Below are positions 5,723 through 12,862 of a stretch of 12,862 bases of DNA, in pieces. Source of the stretch: an uncultured Prevotella sp. (GTDB taxonomy: Bacteria > Bacteroidota > Bacteroidia > Bacteroidales > Bacteroidaceae); contig USJX01000081.1 of assembly GCA_900555035.1 (NCBI GenBank), positions 1-12,862 of the forward strand, read 5' to 3'. Every line of letters begins with the position of its first letter. Positions within the stretch are counted from its first letter, which is position 1. Position numbers and translations under genes: made by a program. The notes beneath the pieces are model-generated. The model did not search any database, was not told where the DNA came from, and saw only the letters and a program-made list of their open reading frames with translations.

Positions 5723-5765
5723 ACCGCTCCACCTTATTATATATAGGTGGGGCGGTTTATTTTTT
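5723..5765 (+). terminator. terminator after the mini-protein
   Basis: ACCGCTCCACC (5723-5733) pairs with GGTGGGGCGGT (5746-5756, one G:U) around an AT loop, followed by TTATTTTTT. A strong intrinsic terminator ending the HU-like/mini-protein unit. Confidence 0.8.
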
Positions 5766-5813
5766 CATTCACTTTTTATTTTTTCATTCACTTTTTATTT
5801 TCCTTTCATTCAC
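5756..5813. repeat. 19-bp tandem repeat upstream of hsdM
   Basis: Two exact copies of a 19-bp unit (TTTATTTTTTCATTCACTT, 5756-5774 and 5775-5793) are followed by a degenerate third copy (5794-5813). The array overlaps the terminator T tail and ends 44 bp before the hsdM -33 box. Confidence 0.75.
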
Positions 5814-5857
5814 GAAAAGAGAAAAATGAGGGAAAGCAGAAAAAAAATAATCAGATA

Positions 5858-5889
5858 TTTGCTCGTTTTCCCATTTTTTATTACCTTTG
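5858..5889 (+). promoter_or_regulatory. promoter of the Type I operon
   Basis: TTTG (5858-5861), a 20-bp spacer, and TACCTTTG (5882-5889) match the Bacteroidota consensus exactly. The start point would be near 5896, about 17 nt before the chosen hsdM ATG. This rules out the upstream ATG at 5826 as the real start. Confidence 0.75.
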
Positions 5890-5912
5890 CCTTAAATTTA
5901 AAACATAACAAT

Positions 5913-7487
5913 ATGATTACAGGAGAAATCAAAAACAAGATAGACCAGATATGGGACACCTTCTTTGTGGCAGGCATTACCAACCCAATCACCGTATTGG
6001 AGCAGATGACCTACATCTTTTTTATGAAGATGCTCGACGACAAGCAGCTGCAGGAAGAGGAAAACGCCCGCGACTGGGACAGCGTAGTTCAGAACCCTAC
6101 CTTCCCGGAAGGAAAGATATGGGTGAATCCTGATGCCGTAGGCGATGAGGAGAAGGCGGGCATTCCTTACGAAAGCCTGCGCTGGCACGTGTTCAAGAAC
6201 CTGGGCGCCGATGAAATGTTCAGGGTGGTGCGCCAGTATGTGTTCGAATTCATCAAGCACATCGGCACGGGCGAAGAAAGCGCCTACAGCCGCTACATGA
6301 AATCGGCCATCTTCCTGATTCCCAACGCCCGAACCCTAGCCAGGGTAATAGATGGCGTTAACGATCTTGATATGAATAATCGCGACGCCATGGGCGATGT
6401 GTATGAATACATCCTCGGCAAGATGGCGGCAAGCGGCACCAACGGCCAGTTTCGCACCCCTCGCCACATCATCCGCATGATTGTGGAGATGATGCAGCCT
6501 AACCCGAAGGATTACATCTGCGACCCGGCAATGGGTTCTGCCGGCTTCCTCGTTGAGGCGGTGAAATATATCAAGGAGAACCATGAGATGGCTGCCTATG
6601 TAAAAGAGGACGTTCACCACATGAAGACTTCGATGATTAATGGCTACGATACCGACCAGACCATGCTGCGCATCGGAGCCATGAACCTGCTGCTTCACGA
6701 CGTAACTGCTCCTCAACTGGCTTGGCGCGATTCGCTCTCGGCTCAGAACGAAGACCAGAGCTGCTATTCGCTCATCATGGCGAACCCACCCTTTGCGGGC
6801 AGTCTCGACAAGGATAATGTGAACAAGAATATTCTTGCCTACGCCAACACCACCAAGACTGAGCTGTTGTTCCTGGCTCAGTTTGTCCGCTCGCTGGAGT
6901 TGGGCGGCCGCTGTGCCAGCATCGTGCCTGATGGAGTACTCTTCGGAACTTCCAGGGCTCACGTGGCTATCCGCAAGGAGATAGTTGACAACCAGCAGTT
7001 GCGTGCCGTCATTTCCATGCCTAGTGGTGTGTTCAAGCCATACGCCGGAGTTTCTACCGCCGTTCTTGTGTTCAGCAAGACCAACTGTGGTGGAACGGAC
7101 AAGGTATGGTTTTACGACATGAAGGCGGATGGATATTCGCTCGATGACAAGCGTACGCCGATAGCCGACAATGATATTCCGGATGTGGTTAACCGCTTCC
7201 TGCATCCTGAGTCTGAGGATTCCCGCACCCGCAAGGACCAGAGCTTCTTCGTACCCGTAGAAGAAATCCGCCAGAACGATTACGACCTCTCTATTAATAA
7301 GTATAAGGAGATAGAGCGTGAGAAGGTGGAATACGAGCCTGTAAAGGATATTCTAGTAAGACTGGAAGAGACTGAAGGGGAGTTTCTGAAGGGGTATAGA
7401 GAATTGTGCAAGATGCTGGAGAAGGATGAGGATTTGGAGAAGGATATGGAGAAGAATTCGGAGAAGGAAAAGGAGGAGATGGCATGA
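5913..7487 (+). CDS. hsdM: Type I restriction-modification system methylase subunit HsdM
   Basis: HsdM is an N6-adenine methylase that binds SAM and acts with HsdS; M2S methylates, and R2M2S also restricts. I start at ATG 5913 (524 residues), because the promoter at 5858-5889 lies inside the longer frame that opens at 5826 and because MITGEIKNKIDQIWDTF is the usual beginning of the family. Residues about 5-155 are the HsdM N-terminal helical domain. The N6-methylase domain follows with GQFRTPRHI, the SAM-binding motif DPAMGSAGF (from residue 204) and the catalytic NPPF (from residue 291). The last ~35 residues (KMLEKDEDLEKDMEKN onward) are a Glu/Lys-rich tail coded by AG-rich DNA; this also forms AGGAGGAG (7471-7478), six bases before the hsdS ATG, an uncommonly good Shine-Dalgarno for this phylum. 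The stop overlaps the hsdS start (ATGA), indicating coupled translation. The gene appears intact. Confidence 0.93.
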   Translation: MITGEIKNKIDQIWDTFFVAGITNPITVLEQMTYIFFMKMLDDKQLQEEENARDWDSVVQNPTFPEGKIWVNPDAVGDEEKAGIPYESLRWHVFKNLGADEMFRVVRQYVFEFIKHIGTGEESAYSRYMKSAIFLIPNARTLARVIDGVNDLDMNNRDAMGDVYEYILGKMAASGTNGQFRTPRHIIRMIVEMMQPNPKDYICDPAMGSAGFLVEAVKYIKENHEMAAYVKEDVHHMKTSMINGYDTDQTMLRIGAMNLLLHDVTAPQLAWRDSLSAQNEDQSCYSLIMANPPFAGSLDKDNVNKNILAYANTTKTELLFLAQFVRSLELGGRCASIVPDGVLFGTSRAHVAIRKEIVDNQQLRAVISMPSGVFKPYAGVSTAVLVFSKTNCGGTDKVWFYDMKADGYSLDDKRTPIADNDIPDVVNRFLHPESEDSRTRKDQSFFVPVEEIRQNDYDLSINKYKEIEREKVEYEPVKDILVRLEETEGEFLKGYRELCKMLEKDEDLEKDMEKNSEKEKEEMA

Positions 7488-8614
7488 GAAAGGGATGGGA
7501 ATATAAGAAGCTGGGGGAAGTAGCCACCTACATAAATGGTTACGCTTTCAAACCCGATCAATGGAAAGAATCAGGTACCCCTATTATACGTATCCAAAAT
7601 CTGAACAACCCAAATGCTCCTTACAATTACTTTGATGGTGAAGTTCCTGAGAAAGTAAAAATTCAAAATGGAGATTTGCTCATCTCATGGTCAGCGAGTT
7701 TAGGAGCGTATATTTGGAATGGTGGCAAGGCATTTTTGAATCAGCATATCTTCAAAGTTGCTTTCAACAAGACAGATATTGACAAGTTCTTTCTAAAATA
7801 TGCAGTAACATCTAAACTAGCAGCAATGGCTGAACAAGTTCATGGTGCAACCATGAAACATATAGTAAAGAAGGACTTTGATAATACACAAATTCCTTAT
7901 CCTCCACTATCCACTCAGCTTGCGATAGTTTCCGAACTTGACAAGATAAACGAGTTGATTCGTTTGAAGAAGGAGCAACTTAAAGATTTCTACAATCTCG
8001 CTCAAAGCCTCTTCTATGAGATGTTTGGAGACCCTGTGGAGAATGAAAAGGGATGGGAAGTGAAGAAGCTGGGAGAAATCTACACCTTTATAGACTACCG
8101 TGGCAAGACTCCAACGAAGATTAAATCAGGAATTCCTCTGATAACTGCCAAAAATGTCAAAAGAGGTTTTTTAGATTACACTATAGCGGAATATATAAGC
8201 CCCCAAGATTTCTTGCAACGGCAAAGTAGAGGTATTGCACAAAAAGGAGATTTGTTGTTTACAACAGAAGCACCTTTAGGTAATGTAGCAATAGCTAATA
8301 TCTCCGTTTTTTCTACAGGACAGAGATTAATTGCTTTACAACAAAAGTGTGAACTTGAAAATAGATATGTTATGTTTCATATGCTTACCGATTATTTTCA
8401 AGATGTGCTTAAAAAACATGCAACAGGTTCGACTGCACAAGGAATTCAAGCTGCTAAGCTCAAACATATTCCAATCCCTCTCCCACCCCTCTCCCTCCAA
8501 CGTCTCTTTGCCCAGCGCATAGAGCAAATCGAGCGAGAGAAATCGGAGGTTCAGAAGTCCATCCAGGATCTCGAAACCCTGCTGGCTTCCCGCATGCAAT
8601 ACTGGTTTGAATAG
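7484..8614 (+). CDS. hsdS: Type I specificity subunit HsdS
   Basis: HsdS recognises a bipartite DNA target through two target-recognition domains (TRDs) and holds the HsdM and HsdR subunits. The 376-residue protein has the full double layout. TRD1 is about 4-140, opening GWEYKKLGEV; the central helical conserved region is about 141-185 (PPLSTQLAIVSELDKI). TRD2 is about 190-334, opening GWEVKKLGEI; the distal helical region is about 335-376 (PPLSLQRLFAQRIEQIE). The two TRD openings share 24 of 28 bases (7492-7519 and 8050-8077). Both TRD interiors are visibly AT-rich, whereas hsdM, hsdR and the last ~150 bp of hsdS are GC-richer, a mosaic expected from TRD exchange. No second hsdS, inverted repeat or invertase gene is seen in the window, so phase variation is not shown here. 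The target cannot be predicted. Confidence 0.92.
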   Translation: MRKGWEYKKLGEVATYINGYAFKPDQWKESGTPIIRIQNLNNPNAPYNYFDGEVPEKVKIQNGDLLISWSASLGAYIWNGGKAFLNQHIFKVAFNKTDIDKFFLKYAVTSKLAAMAEQVHGATMKHIVKKDFDNTQIPYPPLSTQLAIVSELDKINELIRLKKEQLKDFYNLAQSLFYEMFGDPVENEKGWEVKKLGEIYTFIDYRGKTPTKIKSGIPLITAKNVKRGFLDYTIAEYISPQDFLQRQSRGIAQKGDLLFTTEAPLGNVAIANISVFSTGQRLIALQQKCELENRYVMFHMLTDYFQDVLKKHATGSTAQGIQAAKLKHIPIPLPPLSLQRLFAQRIEQIEREKSEVQKSIQDLETLLASRMQYWFE

Positions 8615-8679
8615 GAGTTGAAGACGGCTTTAAAATATCGCCCACAAAAATATAACAACAATTAAAAATAAAAACGACA

Positions 8680-11600
8680 ATGAAGAATTTTGACTTTATC
8701 AAAAAGCTGGAAGAGGAGATTCCTGCCTTACACCAGCTACACGCATACTGCGATAAGGCAGAAATCTTTCAGAAGGCATTCCCCGAAGATAGTGCCACCA
8801 ATGCCCGCAAGGCTCTGGAATGGCTCGTCAAGAACCATCTGGCTATGGCGAAGGTGACGCTGGAACCCCACGAAACCCTCAGCCAGATGCTCAAACGCCC
8901 GGAAATAGAGGCGTTCGTCAACGAAGACTGGGAACTGATACAGGATATGCGCACGGTAAAGAAAATAGGCAACTATGCCGCTCATACCGGAACACAGAAG
9001 ATAAGAAAGAACGATGCTTTCATCTGCCTGCGTGCCCTCTATCATGTAGCCTGCGGTTTCCTCTACCGCTGGCAGGCAATCCGCGAAATAGCAGCCTTCG
9101 ATGCTACGCTCATTCCGCAAGACTTCACCCAGGTTCATGCGGCTGACAATTCAGAACCAGCAGTTTCGCCTGATTTGAAGCACCATGTTCCCCACGAAGC
9201 CATCGAGCACCCTAAACCACCAACCCAGCAGCCAGCAGAATCGCTTGAAAGCGAAGCCATTACCCGACAATGCCTCATCGACTATATGCTCAACGAAGCC
9301 GGCTGGGAAATACTCCACGCAAAGGGCGACATACAGGGCGGCAAGGCTGGCATAGAAATCAAGATAGAGGGGATGGACAGGAAATTCCACCCTTCAGGCA
9401 TCGGCTACGCCGACTATGTGCTCTTTAGCAAGGGCAGCAAACCGCTGGCGGTGATAGAAGCCAAAAGCACCATCCACAGCCCGGAAACGGGACGCAAACA
9501 GGCCATCGAGTATGCAGATTGCCTGGAGAAGAAGTATGGCGTGCGCCCGGTAATTTATTACACCAACGGATACACAACAAAGGTGATAGACGGACTCGAC
9601 TATCCGCCTAGAAACGTCATCTCCTTCCACAGTTACGACAACCTGGAATATCTGATTCAGAAACGGAGTCGCTCCCCTATTACCAACCTGGCGATAGACG
9701 ATGAAATCACCAACCGCCCCTATCAGAAAACCGCCATCAAGAGTCTGGTGGAATGGCTCAACAGGAAGCATCGCCGCGGTCTGCTCGTGCTGGCCACCGG
9801 TACGGGCAAGACGCGCGTAAGCATCTCGCTCTGCAAGCTGCTCTACAACAACAGCAAATGGCTCAAGAATGTTCTGTTTCTTGCCGACCGCAAGGAACTG
9901 GTGAAGCAGGCGCACGAAAGATTCGAAGAGTTCCTGCCTAGCCAGTCGATGTCCTGCCTCTCGGAAGATGATAAGCCAGATACGAACGCCCGCATCGTGT
10001 TCTCAACCTATCAGACGATGATCAACTATATCAACACCGAACCCCTGGAATTCTCCATCGGCCATTTCGACCTCATCATCATCGACGAGGCCCACCGCAG
10101 CGTGTTCGGCAAATACGGCGCCATCTTCCAGTATTTCGATTCGCTGCTCATCGGTCTCACCGCCACCCCTCGTGCCGAGATTGACAAGAACACCTTCCAG
10201 CTGCTGGAGCTGGAGAACGAGCCTAACTTTGAATACACCTATGAGGAGGCTATACGTGATGAATATCTGCGCCCCTACCGCCTGAAGAAATGCAACTCGA
10301 AGATGATAAACCGAGGCATAAAATACGACGATTTGAGTGCGGAGCAGCGTGAGCAGCTGGAAAAGGTATGGGAGTATGAGAAGGCCATGAAGGGCATTCC
10401 GAAGGAAGAGGAATATCATAGAGACATACAGGGCAACGAGATTTTCAACTATCTGATTAACGATGATACCATCGACAATGTATTGTCAGAATTAATGACA
10501 AACGGACTGAAGGTGCATAGTGGTGAGGACATAGGCAAGACTATCATCTTTGCCTACAACCACAAGCATGCCGAGCGCATCGTGGAGCGCTTTAACCAGC
10601 TCTATCCCGAGCGTGGCGCCGACTATTGCCAGCTGATAGACAACCAGGTGAAGAACCATTCTGCCATCATCGCCGACTTCAAGATGGAAGCCAAGATGCC
10701 GCAGATAGCCGTATCGGTGGATATGCTCGACACGGGCATTGATGTGCCTGAGATTCTGAACCTTGTATTCTTCAAGATTATCAAGTCGAAGATTAAGTTT
10801 GAGCAGATGATAGGCAGAGGAACCCGTCTCTGCAAAGACCTTTTTGGTCCGGGCGAAGACAAGCAGGAATTCTACATCTTCGACTGGTGCGGCAATTTCG
10901 ACTTCTTCTCGAAACAGGGCGACGACTTTCATCCATCCGACAGCAAATCGCTCACCGACCGGCTTTTCTGTCTGCGCCTGGATATTGCCAAGGAGTTGCA
11001 GAGTGCCGAGCACCAGGAGAAGGAATTTGACAAGCAGCTGCATGATGAGCTGAAGGCCCTGCTCAGCAGACAGGTGGCAGCCATCGGCAAGGAGCGCAAG
11101 GAAGCTCGCACATGGCTGCACATCATAGAGCCTTACAGGAATCAGGAAAAATGGACCTGTTTATCGGAATTGGATGTGTTGCGGCTCAAGAAGATTGGAC
11201 ATCTTATCAAAGTGGATAAGGACGACGAGGAAGCCAAGCGTTTCGACATCGTGATGCTCCACATCATGCTTTCGCTCATCGACACAACCAGGCGTGTGGG
11301 TCAATTCCGCAAGGTGGTGGTAAACATCGCCGCCATCCTGGAGAAGAAGGCCTCCATCCCGGCTGTGATGGAGCGCATCGACATCATCCGCCAGGTTCAG
11401 AAGCCTGTGTTCTGGGAAAATGAATCGCTGGATGCGCTGGAGCATGTGCGCAAGGAACTGCGTGGGCTGATGCATCTGCTGAAGGAGCAGCGCAGGGGCA
11501 AGAAGTTTGTCATCGACATAGAAGATGAATTTACTACCACAGAAGGTGGCGAGGATGAGGTGATCAAGACCAGCTACAAGCAGCGTGTAATCGACTATCT

Positions 11601-12027
11601 GGCAGAGAACAGCAACAACGCTACGCTGCGCAAGATTCAGCATTTCGAGCAGTTGTCTTCTGCCGACATAGAGGAGTTGGAGCGCATCTTCTTTGAGGAG
11701 CTGGGCACCAAGGATGAGTATAACGAGCTTACCGAGGGTCATCCGTACAAGAACAATGTGGCTGCGTTTATCCGTGTAATCAACGGCATAGACCGCAAGA
11801 AGGCGCTTCAGATTTACCAGCAGTTTATAGAGGGTTACAATCTCACCTCAGAGCAGGAGCTTTATCTGAAGAACATCCTGGATTTCATCAGCAAGAACGG
11901 CGACATTGAGACCCGCGACTTCCTGGAGTATCCTCTGAACAATCTGAAATGGCGCGAAACCTTCGGCGATACGTTTGTGAATCTCAAGGATTTCATCAGG
12001 CAGATGCACCGGGTGATTATTGCGTAA
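8680..12027 (+). CDS. hsdR: Type I restriction endonuclease subunit HsdR
   Basis: HsdR cuts unmethylated DNA after ATP-driven translocation. The 1115-residue protein begins with a DUF4145-like helical domain (about 10-145; KNHLAMAKVTL and IGNYAAHTGTQ), as in EcoEI-type R subunits. A PD-(D/E)xK nuclease follows: Asp245 in YADYVLF, then Glu260-Ala-Lys262 (VIEAKS). The superfamily 2 helicase shows motif I ATGTGKT (372-378), motif II DEAH (469-472), motif III LTATP (493-497) and motif VI GRGTR (712-716). The C-terminal ~140 residues resemble the EcoEI_R_C domain that contacts the methylase. All key residues are present, so it should be active. It lies 65 bp after hsdS with no visible promoter in the gap and probably shares the hsdM transcript; gene order M-S-R. 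A strong terminator follows. The EcoEI-like (Type IB) family call is inference. Confidence 0.94.
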   Translation: MKNFDFIKKLEEEIPALHQLHAYCDKAEIFQKAFPEDSATNARKALEWLVKNHLAMAKVTLEPHETLSQMLKRPEIEAFVNEDWELIQDMRTVKKIGNYAAHTGTQKIRKNDAFICLRALYHVACGFLYRWQAIREIAAFDATLIPQDFTQVHAADNSEPAVSPDLKHHVPHEAIEHPKPPTQQPAESLESEAITRQCLIDYMLNEAGWEILHAKGDIQGGKAGIEIKIEGMDRKFHPSGIGYADYVLFSKGSKPLAVIEAKSTIHSPETGRKQAIEYADCLEKKYGVRPVIYYTNGYTTKVIDGLDYPPRNVISFHSYDNLEYLIQKRSRSPITNLAIDDEITNRPYQKTAIKSLVEWLNRKHRRGLLVLATGTGKTRVSISLCKLLYNNSKWLKNVLFLADRKELVKQAHERFEEFLPSQSMSCLSEDDKPDTNARIVFSTYQTMINYINTEPLEFSIGHFDLIIIDEAHRSVFGKYGAIFQYFDSLLIGLTATPRAEIDKNTFQLLELENEPNFEYTYEEAIRDEYLRPYRLKKCNSKMINRGIKYDDLSAEQREQLEKVWEYEKAMKGIPKEEEYHRDIQGNEIFNYLINDDTIDNVLSELMTNGLKVHSGEDIGKTIIFAYNHKHAERIVERFNQLYPERGADYCQLIDNQVKNHSAIIADFKMEAKMPQIAVSVDMLDTGIDVPEILNLVFFKIIKSKIKFEQMIGRGTRLCKDLFGPGEDKQEFYIFDWCGNFDFFSKQGDDFHPSDSKSLTDRLFCLRLDIAKELQSAEHQEKEFDKQLHDELKALLSRQVAAIGKERKEARTWLHIIEPYRNQEKWTCLSELDVLRLKKIGHLIKVDKDDEEAKRFDIVMLHIMLSLIDTTRRVGQFRKVVVNIAAILEKKASIPAVMERIDIIRQVQKPVFWENESLDALEHVRKELRGLMHLLKEQRRGKKFVIDIEDEFTTTEGGEDEVIKTSYKQRVIDYLAENSNNATLRKIQHFEQLSSADIEELERIFFEELGTKDEYNELTEGHPYKNNVAAFIRVINGIDRKKALQIYQQFIEGYNLTSEQELYLKNILDFISKNGDIETRDFLEYPLNNLKWRETFGDTFVNLKDFIRQMHRVIIA

Positions 12028-12054
12028 GGGATAGGAATTGTCTAGGGTAAAAGA

Positions 12055-12097
12055 AAACGACCGCTCACCTCAGAAATTATGAGGAGAGCGGTCGTTT
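12055..12097 (+). terminator. terminator of the Type I operon
   Basis: AAACGACCGCTC (12055-12066) pairs with GAGCGGTCGTTT (12086-12097), and beyond one A:A mismatch CCTCA/TGAGG (12068-12072 with 12080-12084) extends the stem. The arms carry A on the left and T on the right, so it may work in both directions. Confidence 0.8.
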
Positions 12098-12100
12098 CCG

Positions 12101-12140
12101 TGTCATTAAGGGTCATTAAGGATTTCGGGGTTTCAAAATG
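12101..12140. repeat. dispersed GGTCATTAAGG repeat, copy 2
   Basis: A TGTCATTAAG unit and the sequence GGTCATTAAGGATTTCGG (12111-12128) followed by GGTTTCAAAATG match copy 3 at 12566-12595 closely, and copy 1 at 4321-4350 (GGTCATTAAGGTTTTCGG, then GAAAT) less exactly. Confidence 0.65.
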
Positions 12141-12265
12141 CGAATACACTGTGTGCGCAATTGAATTGACCGCTATGCGCTTTTTAGATATATTCATTGT
12201 TTTTGCACGTAATAATCTTATGAATATTATGTGCAAAGTCGGTGATTATATTCTGAAAATCAATA

Positions 12266-12302
12266 ACATAGCTAAAAGTCAGTCGCTATGTAGGCTGTTT
12301 TT
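12266..12302 (+). terminator. possible terminator in the downstream intergenic region
   Basis: A 7-bp stem with a 12-nt loop (12266-12291) is followed after five bases by TTTTTTT. The gap before the T run weakens the call. No gene on the plus strand precedes it except hsdR, which already has its own terminator. Confidence 0.35.
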
Positions 12303-12343
12303 TTGATGCAATAATAACAAGTGCGCTCCTACTGAATCTATAA

Positions 12344-12376
12344 AAATGTCCCTCAAATGTCCCTCAAGGTGTCCCC
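12344..12376. repeat. 11-bp tandem repeat (AAATGTCCCTC)
   Basis: Exact copies at 12344-12354 and 12355-12365 are followed by a third, degenerate unit AAGGTGTCCCC (12366-12376). The spacing is about one helical turn, which would place the copies on one face of the DNA. Confidence 0.65.
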
Positions 12377-12540
12377 CAAGAAACTTACACAGCTTTTTAT
12401 ACAGTAACGCCTAACGGGGAATAACATTGTAGCAATATGTTCTGCATCAACTTTCATGATGAAATTTAAATCGTCGGTCAAGACCGACGAAATATAAGCT
12501 GGTTCAATATATCCCACTGGTGTACATGTATTCATCAATC

Positions 12541-12595
12541 CGGTCATGAAGGTCAAGGTCATTAAGGTCATTAAGGATTTCGGCTTTTCAAAATA
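12541..12595. repeat. dispersed GGTCATTAAGG repeat, copy 3
   Basis: GGTCATG, GGTCAAG and two GGTCATT units (12557 and 12566, 9 bp apart) lead into GGTCATTAAGGATTTCGG and then CTTTTCAAAATA, as in copy 2. Beyond it, ACTATA and AGGTTAAAT (12603-12621) echo ACTATAAGGCTAAAT at the right side of the 4354-4391 palindrome, so copies 1 and 3 may be related over a longer stretch. Confidence 0.65.
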
Positions 12596-12655
12596 TCCCT
12601 CTACTATAAAATAAGGTTAAATCAAGTTCGCCCTGCAAACAAAATCCATCCATAT

Positions 12656-12687
12656 AATCATTTTTCTGAATATTTTTTGTATTTTTG
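12656..12687 (+). promoter_or_regulatory. promoter of the hydrolase gene
   Basis: TATTTTTG (12680-12687) followed by CA matches the Bacteroidota -7 box well. The -33 position holds only ATTTTT-rich sequence without a clear TTTG. The leader would be about 75 nt and contains a short frame (ATG at 12706, nine codons) of doubtful meaning. Confidence 0.5.
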
Positions 12688-12768
12688 CAGATATATTGCG
12701 CTGATATGGGAGTTGAGCATGGCTTATCTCCCTAGATTACAGGCGCATCATTATCAAATGATTAGAGC

Positions 12769-12862
12769 ATGAAGAAGATATTATTCCTACACGGATTCTT
12801 CGCCACGGGCAGCTGTCCGATGGCGAGAGCCTTGAAAGAGGCGTTTGAGGGGACGGCGGTGG
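12769..12862 (+). CDS. alpha/beta hydrolase, N-terminal fragment
   Basis: Only the first 31 codons are inside the window. MKKILFLHGFFATGSC has the first beta strand and the HG oxyanion-hole motif (LFLHGF) of alpha/beta hydrolases, and MARALKEAF fits the following helix. The small serine esterase type is likely, but the nucleophile elbow and the rest of the triad lie outside the window, so the substrate is unknown. The frame stays open to the end. It has its own promoter and is separated from the restriction genes by repeats and a terminator, so it is probably the first gene of the conserved flank. Confidence 0.7.
   Translation, partial: MKKILFLHGFFATGSCPMARALKEAFEGTAV

Larger units (their letters stand above)
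12141..12540. other. non-coding stretch with hairpins and short repeats
   Basis: I see no convincing gene here. Structures: TTGCACGTAATA (12203-12214) pairs with 12225-12236 (one G:U); ACATAGC/GCTATGT (12266-12272 with 12285-12291) is followed by AGGCTG and seven T; an 11-bp unit repeats at 12344-12376; and TCGTCGGTC/GACCGACGA (12471-12479 with 12482-12490) has only a 2-nt loop. A minus frame of 72 codons (12353-12571) starts inside a repeat and resembles nothing I know. Confidence 0.5.

Noticed and set aside
5826..5912. 29-codon N-terminal extension of hsdM from an upstream ATG
   Set aside because: It overlaps a full promoter (5858-5889), has low-complexity basic/hydrophobic content, and the family normally begins at the ATG at 5913.
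7484..8614. Invertible (phase-variable) hsdS locus
   Set aside because: The matching TRD starts are direct, not inverted, repeats, and no recombinase or second hsdS copy is in the window.
12042..12306. Short frames on both strands after hsdR
   Set aside because: Both cross the terminator or hairpins and a dispersed repeat; no coding signal.
12353..12571. 72-codon minus-strand frame
   Set aside because: It starts within the GGTCATT repeat, ends within the 11-bp repeats, has no promoter box I can see and no family resemblance. It could be real but I cannot support it.

Overview
The window looks like a chromosomal accessory region of a Bacteroidota bacterium, most likely Prevotella/Segatella. 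This rests on four things. Promoters have the Bacteroidota form (TTTG, about 20 bp, TAnnTTTG). Ribosome-binding sites are mostly A-rich rather than Shine-Dalgarno. There is an HU-like protein followed by a ~30-residue 'smalltalk'-type mini-protein. The protein sequences also have the general character of that group. Genus is an inference; phylum is fairly secure.

Layout. Bases 1-3740 are read on the minus strand: the edge of an unseen gene with its promoter (1-133), an unrecognised coiled-coil protein (172-999), and a Type II restriction-modification pair. That pair is a restriction endonuclease (3021-3740) followed by a C5-cytosine methyltransferase. The methyltransferase frame is cut by one in-frame TAA at 2029-2031 into a part with motifs I-VIII (2029-3018) and a part with motifs IX-X plus a C-terminal extension (1189-2028). 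Bases 3741-4548 hold no convincing gene but much structure: a hairpin with a T tail, seven copies of the heptamer GGTCATT in both orientations, and a perfect 38-bp AT palindrome. From 4549 everything is read on the plus strand: an HU-like protein with a glycine-rich tail (4751-5503), the mini-protein (5603-5698), a terminator, a 19-bp tandem repeat, then a complete Type I restriction-modification operon hsdM-hsdS-hsdR (5913-12027) closed by a strong terminator. Bases 12098-12680 are again repeat-rich and carry two more copies of the GGTCATTAAGG-type repeat. An alpha/beta-hydrolase gene starts at 12769 and leaves the window.

How it works together. The Type I system appears intact: HsdM with its SAM and NPPF motifs, HsdS with two target-recognition domains, and HsdR with nuclease and helicase motifs. 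It is probably transcribed from one promoter at 5858-5889. The Type II system is anomalous, because the nuclease looks whole while its protecting methylase is interrupted. Either the methylase works as two polypeptides or by readthrough, or the nuclease must be silent. The HU/mini-protein pair and the Type I operon sit between members of a dispersed repeat family, which suggests this stretch was assembled by insertion or recombination at repeats. I found no tRNA, rRNA, CRISPR array, transposase or integrase. The strongest candidates for something new are the interrupted methylase, the GGTCATT/palindrome locus, and the terminator-promoter overlap at 69-133.
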